A DNA stretch of 64,000 bases from Imbricaverruca yamaguchii (GCA_034440575.1 JAOTOL010001568.1:592001-656000); one strand, 5' to 3'. Counted from the stretch's first letter, positions 11,991 to 23,579 are shown. Made by a program: numbers and translations. Notes: generated by a model from the letters alone, not told the origin.

Positions 11991-12240
11991 AACAATCAGG
12001 TAGGAAATATCACACACAATAGCCAGGCACAGTATACCACACAGGTCGAAACAGTACACAACAATCAGGGACTGTTCATCGCACACAACAACCAAGTACG
12101 GTACTCCACACAGCTCGCAACAGTACGCAACCATCACCAACCAGCTGAGGTAGATCACAAACAGTAGCAAGGTACATCACACAGCCCGCCACGGTACGCC
12201 ACACAACAATACGGTGGTACTGCGTACCGTGCCTACGACT

Positions 12241-12830
12241 ATGTACCTGCGCTATAATCTCCCAGAAATGTGTTGTATAACTCGCGTCGAACCCGCATAG
12301 GCTGATAGGCTGATGCAAAAAGCTGGCTTGTAATGTTCGTAGACAATCGCTTTGCATGACAGTCGGATCAATGGATCAATAGTGGATACCTTCCTAGTTT
12401 GTGCGTAGAGAAAGTTTTCACAAAAAAAAACATTTCCGCATTTGGATGGCGTAGCCTGTCACATCATCCGACAACTGCGCAGACTCCATGTTCCAACTGT
12501 CGTCTACAACAGCGCAACCAGCGTCAACGAAGTGACCCGGAAGCCAGAGATTGCGCTTGTGGGTACACAACACGGTCCGACTACTACAGTATGACTGTCG
12601 TGGAACGATTCCACAATTACTTACTGAAACTGGCTGGCGGTGCAGCTATCCAGCAAGAGGTGGCCATATATTTAGGTGGCATGCAACTGCGCTGACATCT
12701 CCTTATCTAGAGAGTTGTGATCAATTACGGGCGACGCGTGGAACGCTTTCCGGATACCTTATGTTCCACTTCGTGACGATAAAACTATTGCAATATCGCC
12801 AAGTGGTTGACGACGCGCCGAGGAAGCGGA
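12241..12830. other. Non-coding spacer between arrays
   Basis: No gene, transposon end or tandem structure recognised on either strand. Confidence 0.5.
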
Positions 12831-12833
12831 CAG

Positions 12834-14047
12834 ATCCAGGTCACCAGCGGACAGAGCCAGGTCACCAGCGGACAGAGCCAGGTCGCCAGCGGACAGAGCC
12901 AGGTCACCAGCGGACAGAGCCAGGTCGCCAGCGGACAGAGCCAGGTCCCCAGCGGACAGAGCCAGGTCACCAGCGGACAGAGCCAGGTCACCAGCGGACA
13001 GAGCCAGGTCCACAGCGGACAGAGCCAGGTCACCAGCGGACAGAGCCAGGTCACCAGCGGACAGAGCCAGGTCACCAGCGGACAGAGCCAGGTCACCAGC
13101 GGACAGAGCCAGGTCACCAGCGGACAGAGCCAGGTCCCCAGCGGACAGAGCCAGGTCACCAGCGGACAGAGCCAGGTCACCAGCGGACAGAGCCAGGTCA
13201 CCAGCGGACAGAGCCAGGTCGCCAGCGGACAGAGCCAGGTCACCAGCGGACAGAGCCAGGTCACCAGCGGACAGAGCCAGGTCACCAGCGGACAGAGCCA
13301 GGTCACCAGCGGACAGAGCCAGGTCACCAGCGGACAGAGCCAGGTCACCAGCGGACAGAGCCAGGTCACCAGCGGACAGAGCCAGGTCACCAGCGGACAG
13401 AGCCAGGTCACCAGCGGACAGAGCCAGGTCACCAGCGGACAGAGCCAGGTCACCAGCGGACAGAGCCAGGTCACCAGCGGACAGAGCCAGGTCACCAGCG
13501 GACAGAGCCAGGTCACCAGCGGACAGAGCCAGGTCACCAGCGGACAGAGCCAGGTCACCAGCGGACAGAGCCAGGTCACCAGCGGACAGAGCCAGGTCAC
13601 CAGCGGACAGAGCCAGGTCACCAGCGGACAGAGCCAGGTCACCAGCGGACAGAGCCAGGTCACCAGCGGACAGAGCCAGGTCACCAGCGGACAGAGCCAG
13701 GTCACCAGCGGACAGAGCCAGGTCCCCAGCGGACAGAGCCAGGTCACCAGCGGACAGAGCCAGGTCACCAGCGGACAGAGCCAGGTCACCAGCGGACAGA
13801 GCCAGGTCACCAGCGGACAGAGACAGGTCGCCAGCGGACAGAGCCAGGTCACCAGCGGACAGAGCCAGGTCCCCAGCGGACAGAGCCAGGTCACCAGCGG
13901 ACAGAGCCAGGTCACCAGCGGACAGAGCCAGGTCGCCAGCGGACAGAGCCAGGTCGCCAGCGGACAGAGCCAGGTCACCAGCGGACAGAGCCAGGTCGCC
14001 AGCGGACAGAGCCAGGTCGCCAGCGGACAGAGCCAGGTCACCAGCGG
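12834..14047. repeat. Minisatellite, 21-bp unit, about 58 copies
   Basis: Unit CGGACAGAGCCAGGTCACCA plus G, nearly perfect, with rare variants (GGTCGCC, GGTCCCC, one GAGACAG). As 21 is a multiple of 3, several frames stay open: EPGHQRT and GQSQVTS on +, AGDLALS on -. The resulting 540-655-residue open frames are not genes. Confidence 0.97.
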
Positions 14048-14445
14048 GCTGAAACTGCCGTCGGAAGGCATGCGACTGCCGTCGGAAGGCATGCGACTGC
14101 GGTCGGAAGGCATGCGACTGCCGTCGGAAGGCATGCAACTGCCGCCGGAAGGCATGCGACTGCCGTCGGAAGGCATGCAACTGCCGCCGGAAGGCATGCG
14201 ACTGCCGTCGGAAGGCATGCGACTGCGGTCGGAAGGCATGCGACTGCCGTCGGAAGGCATGCGACTGCCGTCGGAAGGCATGCGACTGCGGTCGGAAGGC
14301 ATGCGACTGCCGTCGGAAGGCATGCAACTGCCGCCGGAAGGCATGCGACTGCCGTCGGAAGGCATGCGACTGCGGTCGGAAGGCATGCGACTGCCGTCGG
14401 AAGGCATGCGACTGCCGTCGGAAGGGATGCAACTGCCGTCGGAAG
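14048..14445. repeat. Minisatellite, second 21-bp unit, about 19 copies
   Basis: Unit ACTGCCGTCGGAAGGCATGC plus G; variants GCGGTCGG and GCCGCCGG. It abuts the preceding 21-bp array with no spacer but is unrelated in sequence. Confidence 0.96.
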
Positions 14446-15840
14446 CTGCACTGCGCTATACTCGAGCATGTGTGTTCAAGTAGTGGCCGTGGACTGCGTT
14501 AGCTGCGTCAGCGTGTGAGTGCTTGTTACTCCTGTGTTGGTGCGCATGCTGAGCTGGTCAGCTGGTAACGACCGCAACACACAGACGGAGGCATATCTGA
14601 CGCGAGCTACCCAATTGCCGCAACCAAGGTGGACGTCGGATCGTTCGTGAAGTAATGTTCCTGGGAAGCAGGAGCTCCAACGATCTAGCCACTCAATAAC
14701 CGCGCCACGCTGTCAAATGTCTACTTATTTATGTCCCTAAATTGCTGTTTCTAGTACCTATTCGATAGCATAGCACCATTTCGGTTCTCTCTGCTATTCA
14801 CAAAGCACGTAATGTTGGAGAATGACCTTCCGGAACAAAGTTCTAGAACAACTTGAGCACTATCTGGATGCATGGTTGTCGTTTAACGAAAACAATGGAG
14901 GTCCAGCGAGGGGAACGTTATGCAGACTTGAACGTGACCTAGGTGCGTGCTCTGCGATATCTATTGGAGTGTGCTGTGCATGTTGCCAGTATAAGGGACC
15001 ATTAGGGGCACTGGACGAGCACGGCCAAGAGGCCAGCCGTGGGGCTTCCGTGGTGTATGTGAAGGCTTGAACACCGTACCGCGGCAGGACATGAACACCA
15101 TACCGCGGCAGGGCATTTGTCGACCGACTGCAGTTGTGCGCCTCGCCAGCGATCAATTATTCGTGGAAATGTGTTTGAACTATACCACCTGTTCATCGCT
15201 GAATCGACATCGTTTTCAAAAATAATTTAATATCGTACTTCTAGTGTATGCTCAAGCGGGTTTCGTGCCTTGTTTGTGGCAGTACCGGATTTCAAGTGCC
15301 GTGAACTATTACCGATAGTTTGGGCTACGGCTGATCGACCAACGACTTACACCCTCATCTGTCATATTTACATTGGCGCAAAATGACCCTGGCAGTCGGC
15401 GTGCCCCTAAACTCTAACTCATCATCAACTCAGATTCCAATGAAAATTGATCTGAATGGTAATCAAGTTCTGAGAACTGGTTGTGAAATTTTTAAGATGA
15501 CCCGACCGTTCTCCATTTGTAGCCATGGGCAGTTTTGAGAGGCCACGAAAAGTAGTTCTCTTTCACGGCCGGTATCTCATACACCGTAAGACGGACACCG
15601 TAATTCATTTTCTAATTCATATTTACCAGATCACAGACGTTCAAGGAATGCATTTGTGATAGTATGTGCAAAAATATGCTATTCTAAGCAAATGATCCCG
15701 TCACCTTATATTCCGTGACATTTAGCTGACATATTTGGATCCTCAAAACTAAATCAAGACAGACTATTTAACAATTGTGAGAACACCAAATTATAGGATT
15801 GCCCTATAAATATAATTTCAAAAGCAGGGAACCGCTCCTT
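14446..15840. other. Unassigned non-coding stretch (about 1.4 kb)
   Basis: Short open frames at 14,822-15,196 have no recognisable domain. Nothing else seen. Confidence 0.5.
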
Positions 15841-16410
15841 CTCTGCGCTGCAGCGGTCTCCCGCTGCCACCTGTGGCTCTGCTGCCACTGCCGCTGCCAC
15901 CTGTGGCTCTGCAGCGGTCTCCCGCTGCCACCTATGGCTCTGCAGCGGTCTCCCGCTGCCACCTGTGGCTCTGCAGCGGTCTCCCGCTGCCACCTATGGC
16001 TCTGCAGCGGTCTCCCGCTGCCACCTATGGCTCTGCAGCGGTCTCCCGCTGCCACCTGTAGCTCTGCTGCCACTGCCGCTGCCACCTGTAGCTCTGCAGC
16101 GGTCTCCCGCTGCCACCTATGGCTCTGCAGCGGTCTCCCGCTGCCACCTGTGGCTCTGCAGCGGTCTCCCGCTGCCACCTGTGGCTCTGCAGCGGTCTCC
16201 CGCTGCCACCTGTGGCTCTGCTGCCACTGCCGCTGCCACCTGTGGCTCTGGTGCCGCTGCCGCTGCCACCTGTGGCTCTGCAGCGGTCTCCCGCTGCCAC
16301 CTGTGGCTCTGCTGCCACTGCCGCTGCCACCTGTGGCTCTGGTGCCGCTGCCGCTGCCACCTGTGGCTCTGGTGCCGCTGCCACCCGTGGATCTGGTGCC
16401 GCTGCCGCTG
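15841..16410. repeat. Minisatellite, about 31-bp unit, about 18 copies
   Basis: Unit CTGCAGCGGTCTCCCGCTGC plus CACCTGTGGCT, alternating with a shorter variant built on TGCCACTGCCGCTGCCACC. Confidence 0.93.
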
Positions 16411-16420
16411 TCGCCGACTG

Positions 16421-16477
16421 GCGCTATTTGGCCAACGCAGTCGATGCGCCCTTAAACCCAAATAACCAACCAACCGC
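16421..16477 (+). mobile_element. LINE 3'-end fragment between two arrays
   Basis: GGCGCTATTTGGCC, GATGCGCCC and CCCAAATAACCAACCAAC match the last bases of the full-length LINE at 62,485-62,540. It lies exactly between the 31-bp and 28-bp arrays. Confidence 0.65.
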
Positions 16478-17152
16478 CGCTGCCGCTGCTGCACTGCTGC
16501 AGCGGTACTGCCGCTGCTGTACTGCTGCAGCTGTACTGCCGCTGCTGTACTGCTGCAGCTGAACTGCCGCTGCTGCACTGCTGCAGCTGTACTGCCGCTG
16601 CTGTACTGCTGCAGCTGTACTGCCGCTGCTGTACTGCTGCAGCTGTACTACCGCTGCTGTACTGCTGCAGCTGTACTGCCGCTGCTGTACTGCTGCAGCT
16701 GTACTGCCGCTGCTGTACTGCTGCAGCTGTACTGCCGCTGCTGTACTGATGCAGCTGTACTGCCGCTGTACTGCCGCTGCTGCACTGCTGCAGCTGTACT
16801 CCCGCTGCTGTACTGCTGTAGCTGTACTGTCGCTGCTGTACTGCTGCAGCTGTACTGGCGCTGCTGTACTGCTGCAGCTGTACTGGCGCTGCTGTACTGC
16901 TGTAGCTGTACTGTCGCTGCTGTACTGCTGCAGCTGTACTGCTGCTGCTGTACTGCCGCTGCTGTACTGCTGTAGCTGTACTGTCGCTGCTGTACTGCTG
17001 CAGCTGTACTGTCGCTGCTGTACTGCTGCAGCTGTACTGGCGCTGCTGTACTGCCGCTGCTGCACTGCTGCAGCTGTACTGCCGCTGCTGTACTGATGCA
17101 GCTGTACTGCCGCTGTACTGCTGCTGCTGTACTGCTGCAGCTGTACTGCCGC
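16478..17152. repeat. Minisatellite, 28-bp unit, about 24 copies
   Basis: Built from CTGTACTGCTGCAGCTGTAC plus TGCCGCTG; contains PvuII/PstI-like palindromic CTGCAG and CAGCTG in each unit. Confidence 0.93.
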
Positions 17153-17402
17153 TGTCCCCGCTCTGCCCCCGCTCTGCCCCCGCTCTGCCCCCGCTCTGCC
17201 TCCGCTCTGCCCCCGCTCTGCCCCCGCTCTGCCTCCGCTCTGCCCTCGCTCTGCCCTCGCTCTGCCCTCGCTCTGCCCTCGCTCTGCCCCCGCTCTGCCC
17301 CCGCTCTGCCTCCGCTCTGCCCTCGCTCTGCCCTCGCTCTGCCCTCGCTCTGCCCTCGCTCTGCCCTCGCTCTGCCCTCGCTCTGCCCCCGCTCTGTCCC
17401 GT
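17153..17402. repeat. Minisatellite, 11-bp unit, about 22 copies
   Basis: Unit CCGCTCTGCCC with CCTCGCTCTGC variants. Strongly C-rich on + and purine-rich (GGCAGAGCGRGG) on -. Directly follows the 28-bp array. Confidence 0.93.
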
Positions 17403-17409
17403 TACTGCT

Positions 17410-17540
17410 AACTATCACAACCAAAAGATTGTGGGTTCGGGTCTCGCCTGTCGCTACTCTTCGCCCGCGACCAATCGGCGTGAGGGATTGGCGACGCTAC
17501 ATGACTCAACGGCCGACGTGTCGTAAAAACCAATAACCGT
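17410..17540 (+). mobile_element. SINE family A, 5'-truncated copy
   Basis: Starts near the B box (GGTTCGGGTCTCGC, altered), then CGACCAATCGGCGTGAGGGA, GGCGACGCTACATGAC and the tail AAAAACCAATAACC. Same order as the copy at 40,669-40,832. Confidence 0.78.
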
Positions 17541-17941
17541 TACGGCTATTGCGCTTAAATATCGTATCTCATGATGCAAGACAGTGTGCTTGAGTAAATA
17601 TACGCGCCATGCGGTGACGCATTTGGCTTGCCATAGCATGCTGTTCTGGCAAGGGAGCAAATGTCGTTTTTCCTTAAATCTGATGTACTAGGTCACACAT
17701 GTGACGATGTGTATGCCTAGGGTGGAGCCTTCCTCATTCCAGAAATGATTTCTACTTTTAACATTTGACTGTGTTGTACCTCATCCCTCAATAAGCTCAA
17801 TGCATTGGGCCACTGAATAGTTATCAGAAATCAACGCCCCTGCTGCTGTATCAATGGGCATCACTCGGTTCTAGAAAGCGTTATTTTTCCTCGCATTAAT
17901 TCTTCGTTCGCAGGATCATCAGACATCCAATAAGATCACGC

Positions 17942-17942
<1 letters not shown>
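17541..17942. other. Unassigned stretch in intron 1
   Basis: No gene or repeat recognised; ends at the (AT)n run. Confidence 0.45.

Positions 17943-18026
<84 letters not shown>
17943..18026. repeat. (AT)n microsatellite
   Basis: About 40 TA units, about 100 bp upstream of the exon 2 acceptor, ending in TATACATACATATG. Confidence 0.95.
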
Positions 18027-18028
<2 letters not shown>

Positions 18029-18124
18029 CATATGTATATGCGAATGCTGTCGTGCGCGCTGTCTACAGACGTCACATGAGCGAGAGTGCTAGACTGATGT
18101 GCAGTGACGTGTCGTGTCGGGCAG

Positions 18125-18317
18125 GTGACGTACCGGTTCGATCCAGGCTCCGAAGAGGACCGGCTGTTCCGCATCAAGGCGGACAGTGGCGAGATCACCA
18201 CCAGGGTGCAGTTCGACCGAGAAGATCCGTCGCGGCCGTCCCCCTTCTACACAATCACCGTGATAGCCGAGGACGGCGCGCCGTCTGGTATACGCAACAC
18301 GTCCCGACCCAACCAAG
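18125..18317 (+). CDS. Cadherin exon 2: middle of an EC repeat
   Basis: 64 codons plus 1 nt, phase 0-1. It carries FRIKADSGEITT (the xDxxTGxI-type turn), FDREDP (the LDRE calcium motif as FDRE) and TVIAEDGAPS (the AxDxGxP strand). Acceptor is CGGGCAG at 18,118-18,124, donor AACCAAG|GTACAG at 18,318. The last 22 nt of the exon are the seed of the 44-bp array that follows. The N-terminal half of this EC repeat is in exon 1, the linker in exon 3. Confidence 0.9.
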
Positions 18318-19380
18318 GTACAGCGTCTGACCTCACCACAACACGTCCCTACCCAACCAAGGTACAGCGTCTGACCTCACCACAACACGTCCCGACCCAA
18401 CCAAGGTACAGCGTCTGACCTCACCACAACACGTCCCGACCCAACCAAGGTACAGCGTCTGACCTCACCACAACACGTCCCGACCCAATCAAGGTACAGC
18501 GTCTGACCTGGTGTCCCGACCCAACCAAGGTACAGCGTCTGACCTCACCACAACACGTCCCGACCCAACCAAGGTACAGCGTCTGACCTCACCACAACAC
18601 GTCCCGACCCAACCAAGGTACAGCGTCTGACCTCACCACAACACGTCCCGACCCAACCAAGGCACAGCGTCTGACCTCACCACAACACGTCCCGAGCCAA
18701 CCAAGGTACAGCGTCTGACCTGGTGTCCCGACCCAACCAAGGTACAGCGTCTGATCTCACCACAACACGTCCCGACCCAACCAAGGTACAGCGTCTGACC
18801 TCACCACAACACGTCCCGACCCAACCAAGGTACAGCGTCTGACCTCACCACAACACGTCCCGACCCAACCAAGGTACAGCGTCTGACCTCACCACAACAC
18901 GTCCCGACCCAACCAAGGTACAGCGTCTGACCTGGTGTCCCGACCCAACCAAGGTACAGCGTCTGACCTCACCACAACACGTCCCGACCCAACCAAGGTA
19001 CAGCGTCTGACCTCACCACAACACGTCCCGACCCAACCAAGGCACAGCGTCTGACCTCACCACAACACGTCCCGAGCCAACCAAGGTACAGCGTCTGACC
19101 TGGTGTCCCGACCCAACCAAGGTACAGCGTCTGACCTCACCACAACACGTCCCGACCCAACCAAGGTACAGCGTCTGACCCCACCACAACACGTCCCGAC
19201 CCAACCAAGGTACAGCATCTGACCTCACCACAACACGTCCCGACCCAACCAAGGTACAGCGTCTGACCTCACCACAACACGTCCCGACCCTACCAAGGTA
19301 CAGCGTCTGACCTCACCACAACACGCCCTGACCCTACCAAGGTACAGCGCCTGACCTGGTATCCTGGCCTCACCAAGGTG
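18318..19380. repeat. Minisatellite, 44-bp unit (36-bp variant), about 24 copies, each with the exon 2 donor
   Basis: Starts at the exon 2 donor. Every unit ends CCCAACCAAG|GTACAG, a copy of the exon 2 3' end and 5' splice site; the shared exonic part is 22 nt. Shorter units with CTGACCTGGTGTCCCGACCC recur with wider spacing (near 18,500, 18,720, 18,930, 19,100), a higher-order repeat. The exon 2 frame meets a stop at 18,416-18,418 inside the array. Confidence 0.95.
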
Positions 19381-20380
19381 CAATATCTGACTTCACTATA
19401 ATACGTCCCGGCCTTGTCAAGGTACTGCGTCTGATCTTACCAAAATAAGTCCAGACTTAACAAAGGTTGCACATATGATATCTTCACCGCCGAACCAAGG
19501 CACAGCGCAAGGGTATCTTAATTATCATCCATAGCTATGAGCCTTGAGCTCATACATGAGTCGCGCCGCCGCTTGGCGTAGTTCTCGGAGCATTCTGTAT
19601 CGACCGCATGCTGTACATAATTTAAGCATGTCATGGCATGGCATTGATCTGTGACGCCAGTGATGTGACGCTTTACTATGTTTCGCTGAAACCGCGAATT
19701 GTCGGCAATGGAATTCAATTGTTGCCAAAACATTCCCGATGTTTGATATCATATGGCGACAAACAACGCAGCCACCTTGTTTGCATAGGTCGTTGATCTT
19801 TACAGGGCCATTCCAGGCGAGTGTGCCAACTGATCTCGTATGTTGTTGAATTTCTGAATAATGCGGTGGCAAATTTTGACCCGAAACTGAATTTGGGACC
19901 CATATTTTCCCTTAGGCACAAGAAAATAGTATTTTTGAGCACTACTTCGGATGTTTGAAAAACGGGGCCAACACTTCGCCCTCATCTGACTCTTGACCTA
20001 CGGATCAAAATTAAGCATTTCGTATATGGTTGGAATCCCAACATACTGCGGGAAAAAATTGTTGAATATTTCAAACGTGTGTGGGTTATTGATATTACAC
20101 AGCAAACGAGTAAGCGTGAAAATCCTCGTTGATTGTGGATACAAAGTTTCCTTTTAAACTGACTTGGGACTTCAACAAGCAACCACACAATAGTCTGATA
20201 TTGATGACGCTATCTTGTCACGTGCAACAGGCTACTTTTTCATTTAGCGCTCCCAGTTTTTAAAAGCTAGTGGATCGCAACGCTCTTCGTCTTGCACTGG
20301 GGAAGGCGGTGACACATTGTGAACAGGCGAGGGTAGGGCCTGTCCCAAGGCAGGTGGTGTTTAACGTCACTGTGACCACC
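19381..20380. other. Unassigned stretch, possible transposon remnant on the minus strand
   Basis: Minus-strand frames at 19,985-19,525 contain NDLCKQGGCVVCRHM and LKLCTACGRYRMLRELRQAA. The spacing of Cys pairs slightly recalls the region before the endonuclease of Penelope-like elements, but it is too weak to name. Confidence 0.25.
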
Positions 20381-20560
20381 TCACAGTGACGTGGAGACAC
20401 ACCTCAGCTGGCGTCCTCTGACCGTTCCTCAGGTGGTGTTGGGTGGCTGTGTGACCACCTCACAGTGACGTGGAGACACACCTCAGCTGGCGTCCTGTGA
20501 CCGTTCCTCAGGTGGTGTTGGGTGACTTTGTGACCACCTCACGGTGACGTTGGGGCTGTC
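20340..20560. repeat. Tandem repeat, about 79-bp unit, 2-3 copies
   Basis: Unit with TGTGACCACCTCACAGTGAC, GTGGAGACACACCTCAGCTG and GACCGTTCCTCAGGTGGTGT. Confidence 0.85.
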
Positions 20561-20689
20561 GTGTCGTGTCGTGTCGTGTGGCTGACGTGTGTCGTGTCGC
20601 TATACATCAGGACCGTTTTGTGTCGGTTTACCTCAGGCACATTTTGTCAAGTGTACCCCAGTCTGTGTTGTGACCGTGCCTCATATCCG

Positions 20690-21140
20690 TGTTGTGCTGC
20701 TGTATCTCACTTCGATATTGTGCTGCTGTATCTTAGGTCGGTATTGTACCTCAGGTCGGTATTGTGCTGCTGTACCTTAGGTCGGTATTGTGCTGCTGTA
20801 CCTTAGGTCGGTATTGTGCTGCTGTACCTCACTTCGATATTGTGCTGCTGTACCTCAGGTCGGTATTGCATTGCTGTACATCAGGTCGGTATTGCGTTGC
20901 TGTACATCAGGTCGGTATTGTGCTGCTGTACATCAGATCGGTATTGTGCTGCTGTACATCAGGTCGGTATTGTGCTGCTGTACATCCGGTCGGTATTGTG
21001 CTGCTGTACATCAGGTCGGTATTGTGCTGCTGTACATCAGGTCGGTATTGCGCTGCTGTACATCAGGTCGGTATTGTGTGGCTGTACCTCAGGTCGATAT
21101 TGTGCTGCTGCATTTCAGGTCAGTATTGTCCTGCCGTACC
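20690..21140. repeat. Minisatellite, 26-bp unit, about 17 copies
   Basis: Unit TACATCAGGTCGGTATTGTG plus CTGCTG; ends about 30 bp before the exon 3 acceptor. Confidence 0.93.
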
Positions 21141-21170
21141 TCAGTTCTGTGACAGCCGTGCTATTTTCAG

Positions 21171-21317
21171 CGCGACAGCGAATCACCGTTCAGATTGGTG
21201 ACGAAAACGACAACAAGCCCAGATTCGATCCGAACCTCATCTACCAGGCCACCATCAAGGAGAACGCCGACAAGGGCGCCAACGTTATCGAAGTTGTAGC
21301 CAGCGACCCTGACTCAG
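21171..21317 (+). CDS. Cadherin exon 3: EC linker DENDNKPRF and start of the next EC repeat
   Basis: Phase 1-1. It encodes ITVQIGDENDNKPRF, a textbook linker, then the A and B strands (YQATIKENADKGANVIEVVASDPDS, given here in part). Acceptor is CTATTTTCAG at 21,161-21,170. The best donor is a GC donor, CAG|GCAAGT at 21,318, a perfect match to the consensus of GC-AG introns. A weaker GT site nine bases later (ATG|GTGATT at 21,327) has the same phase and would add three residues, so the exact end is uncertain by 9 nt. Confidence 0.87.
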
Positions 21318-21399
21318 GCAAGTATGGTGATTCGTACCAAGTTGGCACCAAACGAAAGCTGCGCATTTTCATATTTAAATTGTACAGTTCCGTTTTTGA

Positions 21400-21826
21400 A
21401 AGTGCATGAGCTCTTAAGAACCCATCTCCTCTGCCACAACGGGATGACACGCCCGTATGTTTTAGGTGCCACGCACCACTCTCAGTGCGGCATGTTTTGA
21501 TATCGTGCCCTCAGGTTGTCGATGAGCGCAGACGTGACTTTGGGTATCATGAACCGTTCTAGCCCTGTGATATTTTCGTGGTCGAATCGGCCCCGATGCA
21601 TTCGAAGGAAATATTCCACCTTCATTTCAATGAACTTCCGCTCAGTGTATGCTTCTAGGTAATGCGTTATGCCATTGCATTCTTCTCATGTCGGGGTTTT
21701 ATGGATGCTGTTTCAATATTATTTAACATAGTATTGTTTCAATAGGTTAGTTGTGTGCACTTTATAGCCATTGCAAGCGATATACAATAACTGCCTAATA
21801 ACTAAGAAACTAAGTAACTAAGAAAT
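21400..21826 (+). mobile_element. LINE 3' fragment (I-type)
   Basis: At about 21,463-21,545 one frame reads CFRCHAPLSVRHVLISC followed by ERRRDFG, the Cys-rich C-terminal motif of I-type LINE ORF2 (compare CDYCEVPLTVWHALLSC at 62,165). It ends in CTAATAACTAAGAAACTAAG, similar to the tails of related copies. Confidence 0.65.
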
Positions 21827-22104
21827 AGCGTTTCCCCATAACACTATGGATGTGCCGCTGGTCGTGATATAGACAGTGACTGGTCGTCGTAGCCACGAAC
21901 ATTATAGCGATTCCAGGTCCGGTCAGGGGGCAACACTAGGGCATTCTAGAGTTTAGGCTCTTGATCAGACCTGGATGGTAGCCCGACTCAGACCAAGAGT
22001 AGCAGTAGTCCAGGTCAGAGGGGTGACGTTGACTGAGGTCAGGCCCTGATCTCAGGCCGATGTTGCATTCATTCGCATGTGCGTGAGTCTGTTTTTCGGC
22101 GATC

Positions 22105-23500
22105 CGCTTGTCGCGGAGTGAGTGTGCCAGTGTACCCGGCCGGCGGAGTGAGTGTGCCAGTGTACCCGGCCAGCGGAGTGAGTGTGCCAGTGTACCCGGC
22201 CGGCGGAGTGAGTGTGCCAGTGTACCCGGCCGGCGGGTGAGTGTGCCAGTGTACCCGGCCGGCGGGTGAGTGTGCCAGTGTACCCGGCCGGCGGGTGAGT
22301 GTGCCAGTGTACCCGACCGGCGGAGTGAGTGTGCCAGTGTACCCGGCCAGCGGAGTGAGTGTGCCAGTGTACCCGGCCGGCGGGTGAGTGTGCCAGTGTA
22401 CCCGGCCGGCGGAGTGAGTGTGCCAGTGTACCCGGCCGGCGGAGTGAGTGTGCCAGTGTACCCGGCCAGCGGAGTGAGTGTGCCAGTGTACCCGGCCGGC
22501 GGAGTGAGTGTGCCAGTGTACCCGGCCGGCGGAGTGAGTGTGCCAGTGTACCCGGCCGGCGGAGTGGGTGTGCCAGTGTACCCGGCCGGCGGAGTGAGTG
22601 TGCCAGTGTACCCGGCCGGCGGAGTAAGTGTGCCAGTGTACCCGGCCGGCGGAGTGAGTGTGCCAGTGTGCCCGGCCGGCGGAGTGAGTGTGCCAGTGTA
22701 CCCGCCGGCGGAGTGAGTGTGCCAGTGTACCCGGCCCAGGTGAGTTGCCAGTGTACCCGGCCGGCGGAGTGAGTGTGCCAGTGTACCCGGCCGGCGGGTG
22801 AGTGTGCCAGTGTACCCGGCCAGCGTGAGTGTGCCAGTGTACCCGGCCAGCGGGTGAGTGTGCCAGTGTACCCGGCCAGCGGAGTGAGTGTGCCAGTGTA
22901 CCCGGCCAGCGGAGTGAGTGTGCCAGTGTACCCGGCCGGCGGAGTGAGTGTGCCAGTGTACCCGGCCAGCGGAGTAAGTGTGCCAGTGTACCGGCCAGCG
23001 GGTGAGTGTGCCAGTGTACCCGGCCGGCGGGTGTGCCAGGTACCCGGCCGGCGGGTGAGTGTGCCGGTGTACCCGGCCAGCGGGTGAGTGTGCCAGTGTA
23101 CCCGACCGGCGGCGTGAGTGTGCCAGTTACGGCCGCGGGTGAGTGTGCCAGTGTACCCGGCCGGCGGATGTGCCAGTGTACCCGGCCGGCGAGTGTGTGC
23201 CGGTGACCCGGCCAGCGGGTGAGGTGCCAGTGTACCCGACCGGCGGGTGAGTGTGCCGGTGTACCCGGCCAGCGGAGTGAGTGTGCCAGTTACCCGACCG
23301 GCGGCGTGTGCCATACCGTCGGCGGAGTGTGCCAGTGTACCCGGCCAGCGGAGTAAGTGTGCCAGTGTACCCGGCCAGCGGAGTGAGTGTGCCAGTGTAC
23401 CCGGCCGGCGGAGTGTGCCAGTGTACCCGGCCGGCGGAGTGAGTGTGCCGGTGTACCCGGCCAGCGGAGTGAGTGTGCCAGTGTACCCGGCCGTCGCCAG
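22105..23500. repeat. Minisatellite, 30-bp unit, about 46 copies
   Basis: Unit GAGTGAGTGTGCCAGTGTAC plus CCGGCCGGCG (or CCAGCG). Units ending GCGG|GTGAGTG carry a strong donor-like core. Copies after 23,000 are shortened and scrambled. Open in several frames, giving false reading frames of up to 507 residues. Confidence 0.95.
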
Positions 23501-23579
23501 GGCCGGTGGAGTCTGATCAGTGTGAGAGTATCCGCAGGCCGATCCACCCCCCTGCAGGTGTTGGAGTTTTATCATTGAT

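Noticed and set aside
12834..14047. Possible CRISPR array
   Set aside because: Units are head-to-tail with no variable spacers, and the genome is eukaryotic.
12551..14518. 655-residue open frame and the 540-558-residue frames on both strands
   Set aside because: They are produced by two 21-bp arrays; every frame is open because the unit length is a multiple of three. No splice or start context and no domain.
19525..19985. Penelope-like endonuclease remnant on the minus strand
   Set aside because: Only two Cys pairs with suitable spacing; no GIY-YIG motif is visible. Left as unassigned.
22052..23575. 507-residue minus-strand open frame rich in GTLAHS
   Set aside because: It is the complement of the 30-bp minisatellite in a cadherin intron; unit decay, not codon use, explains its ends.
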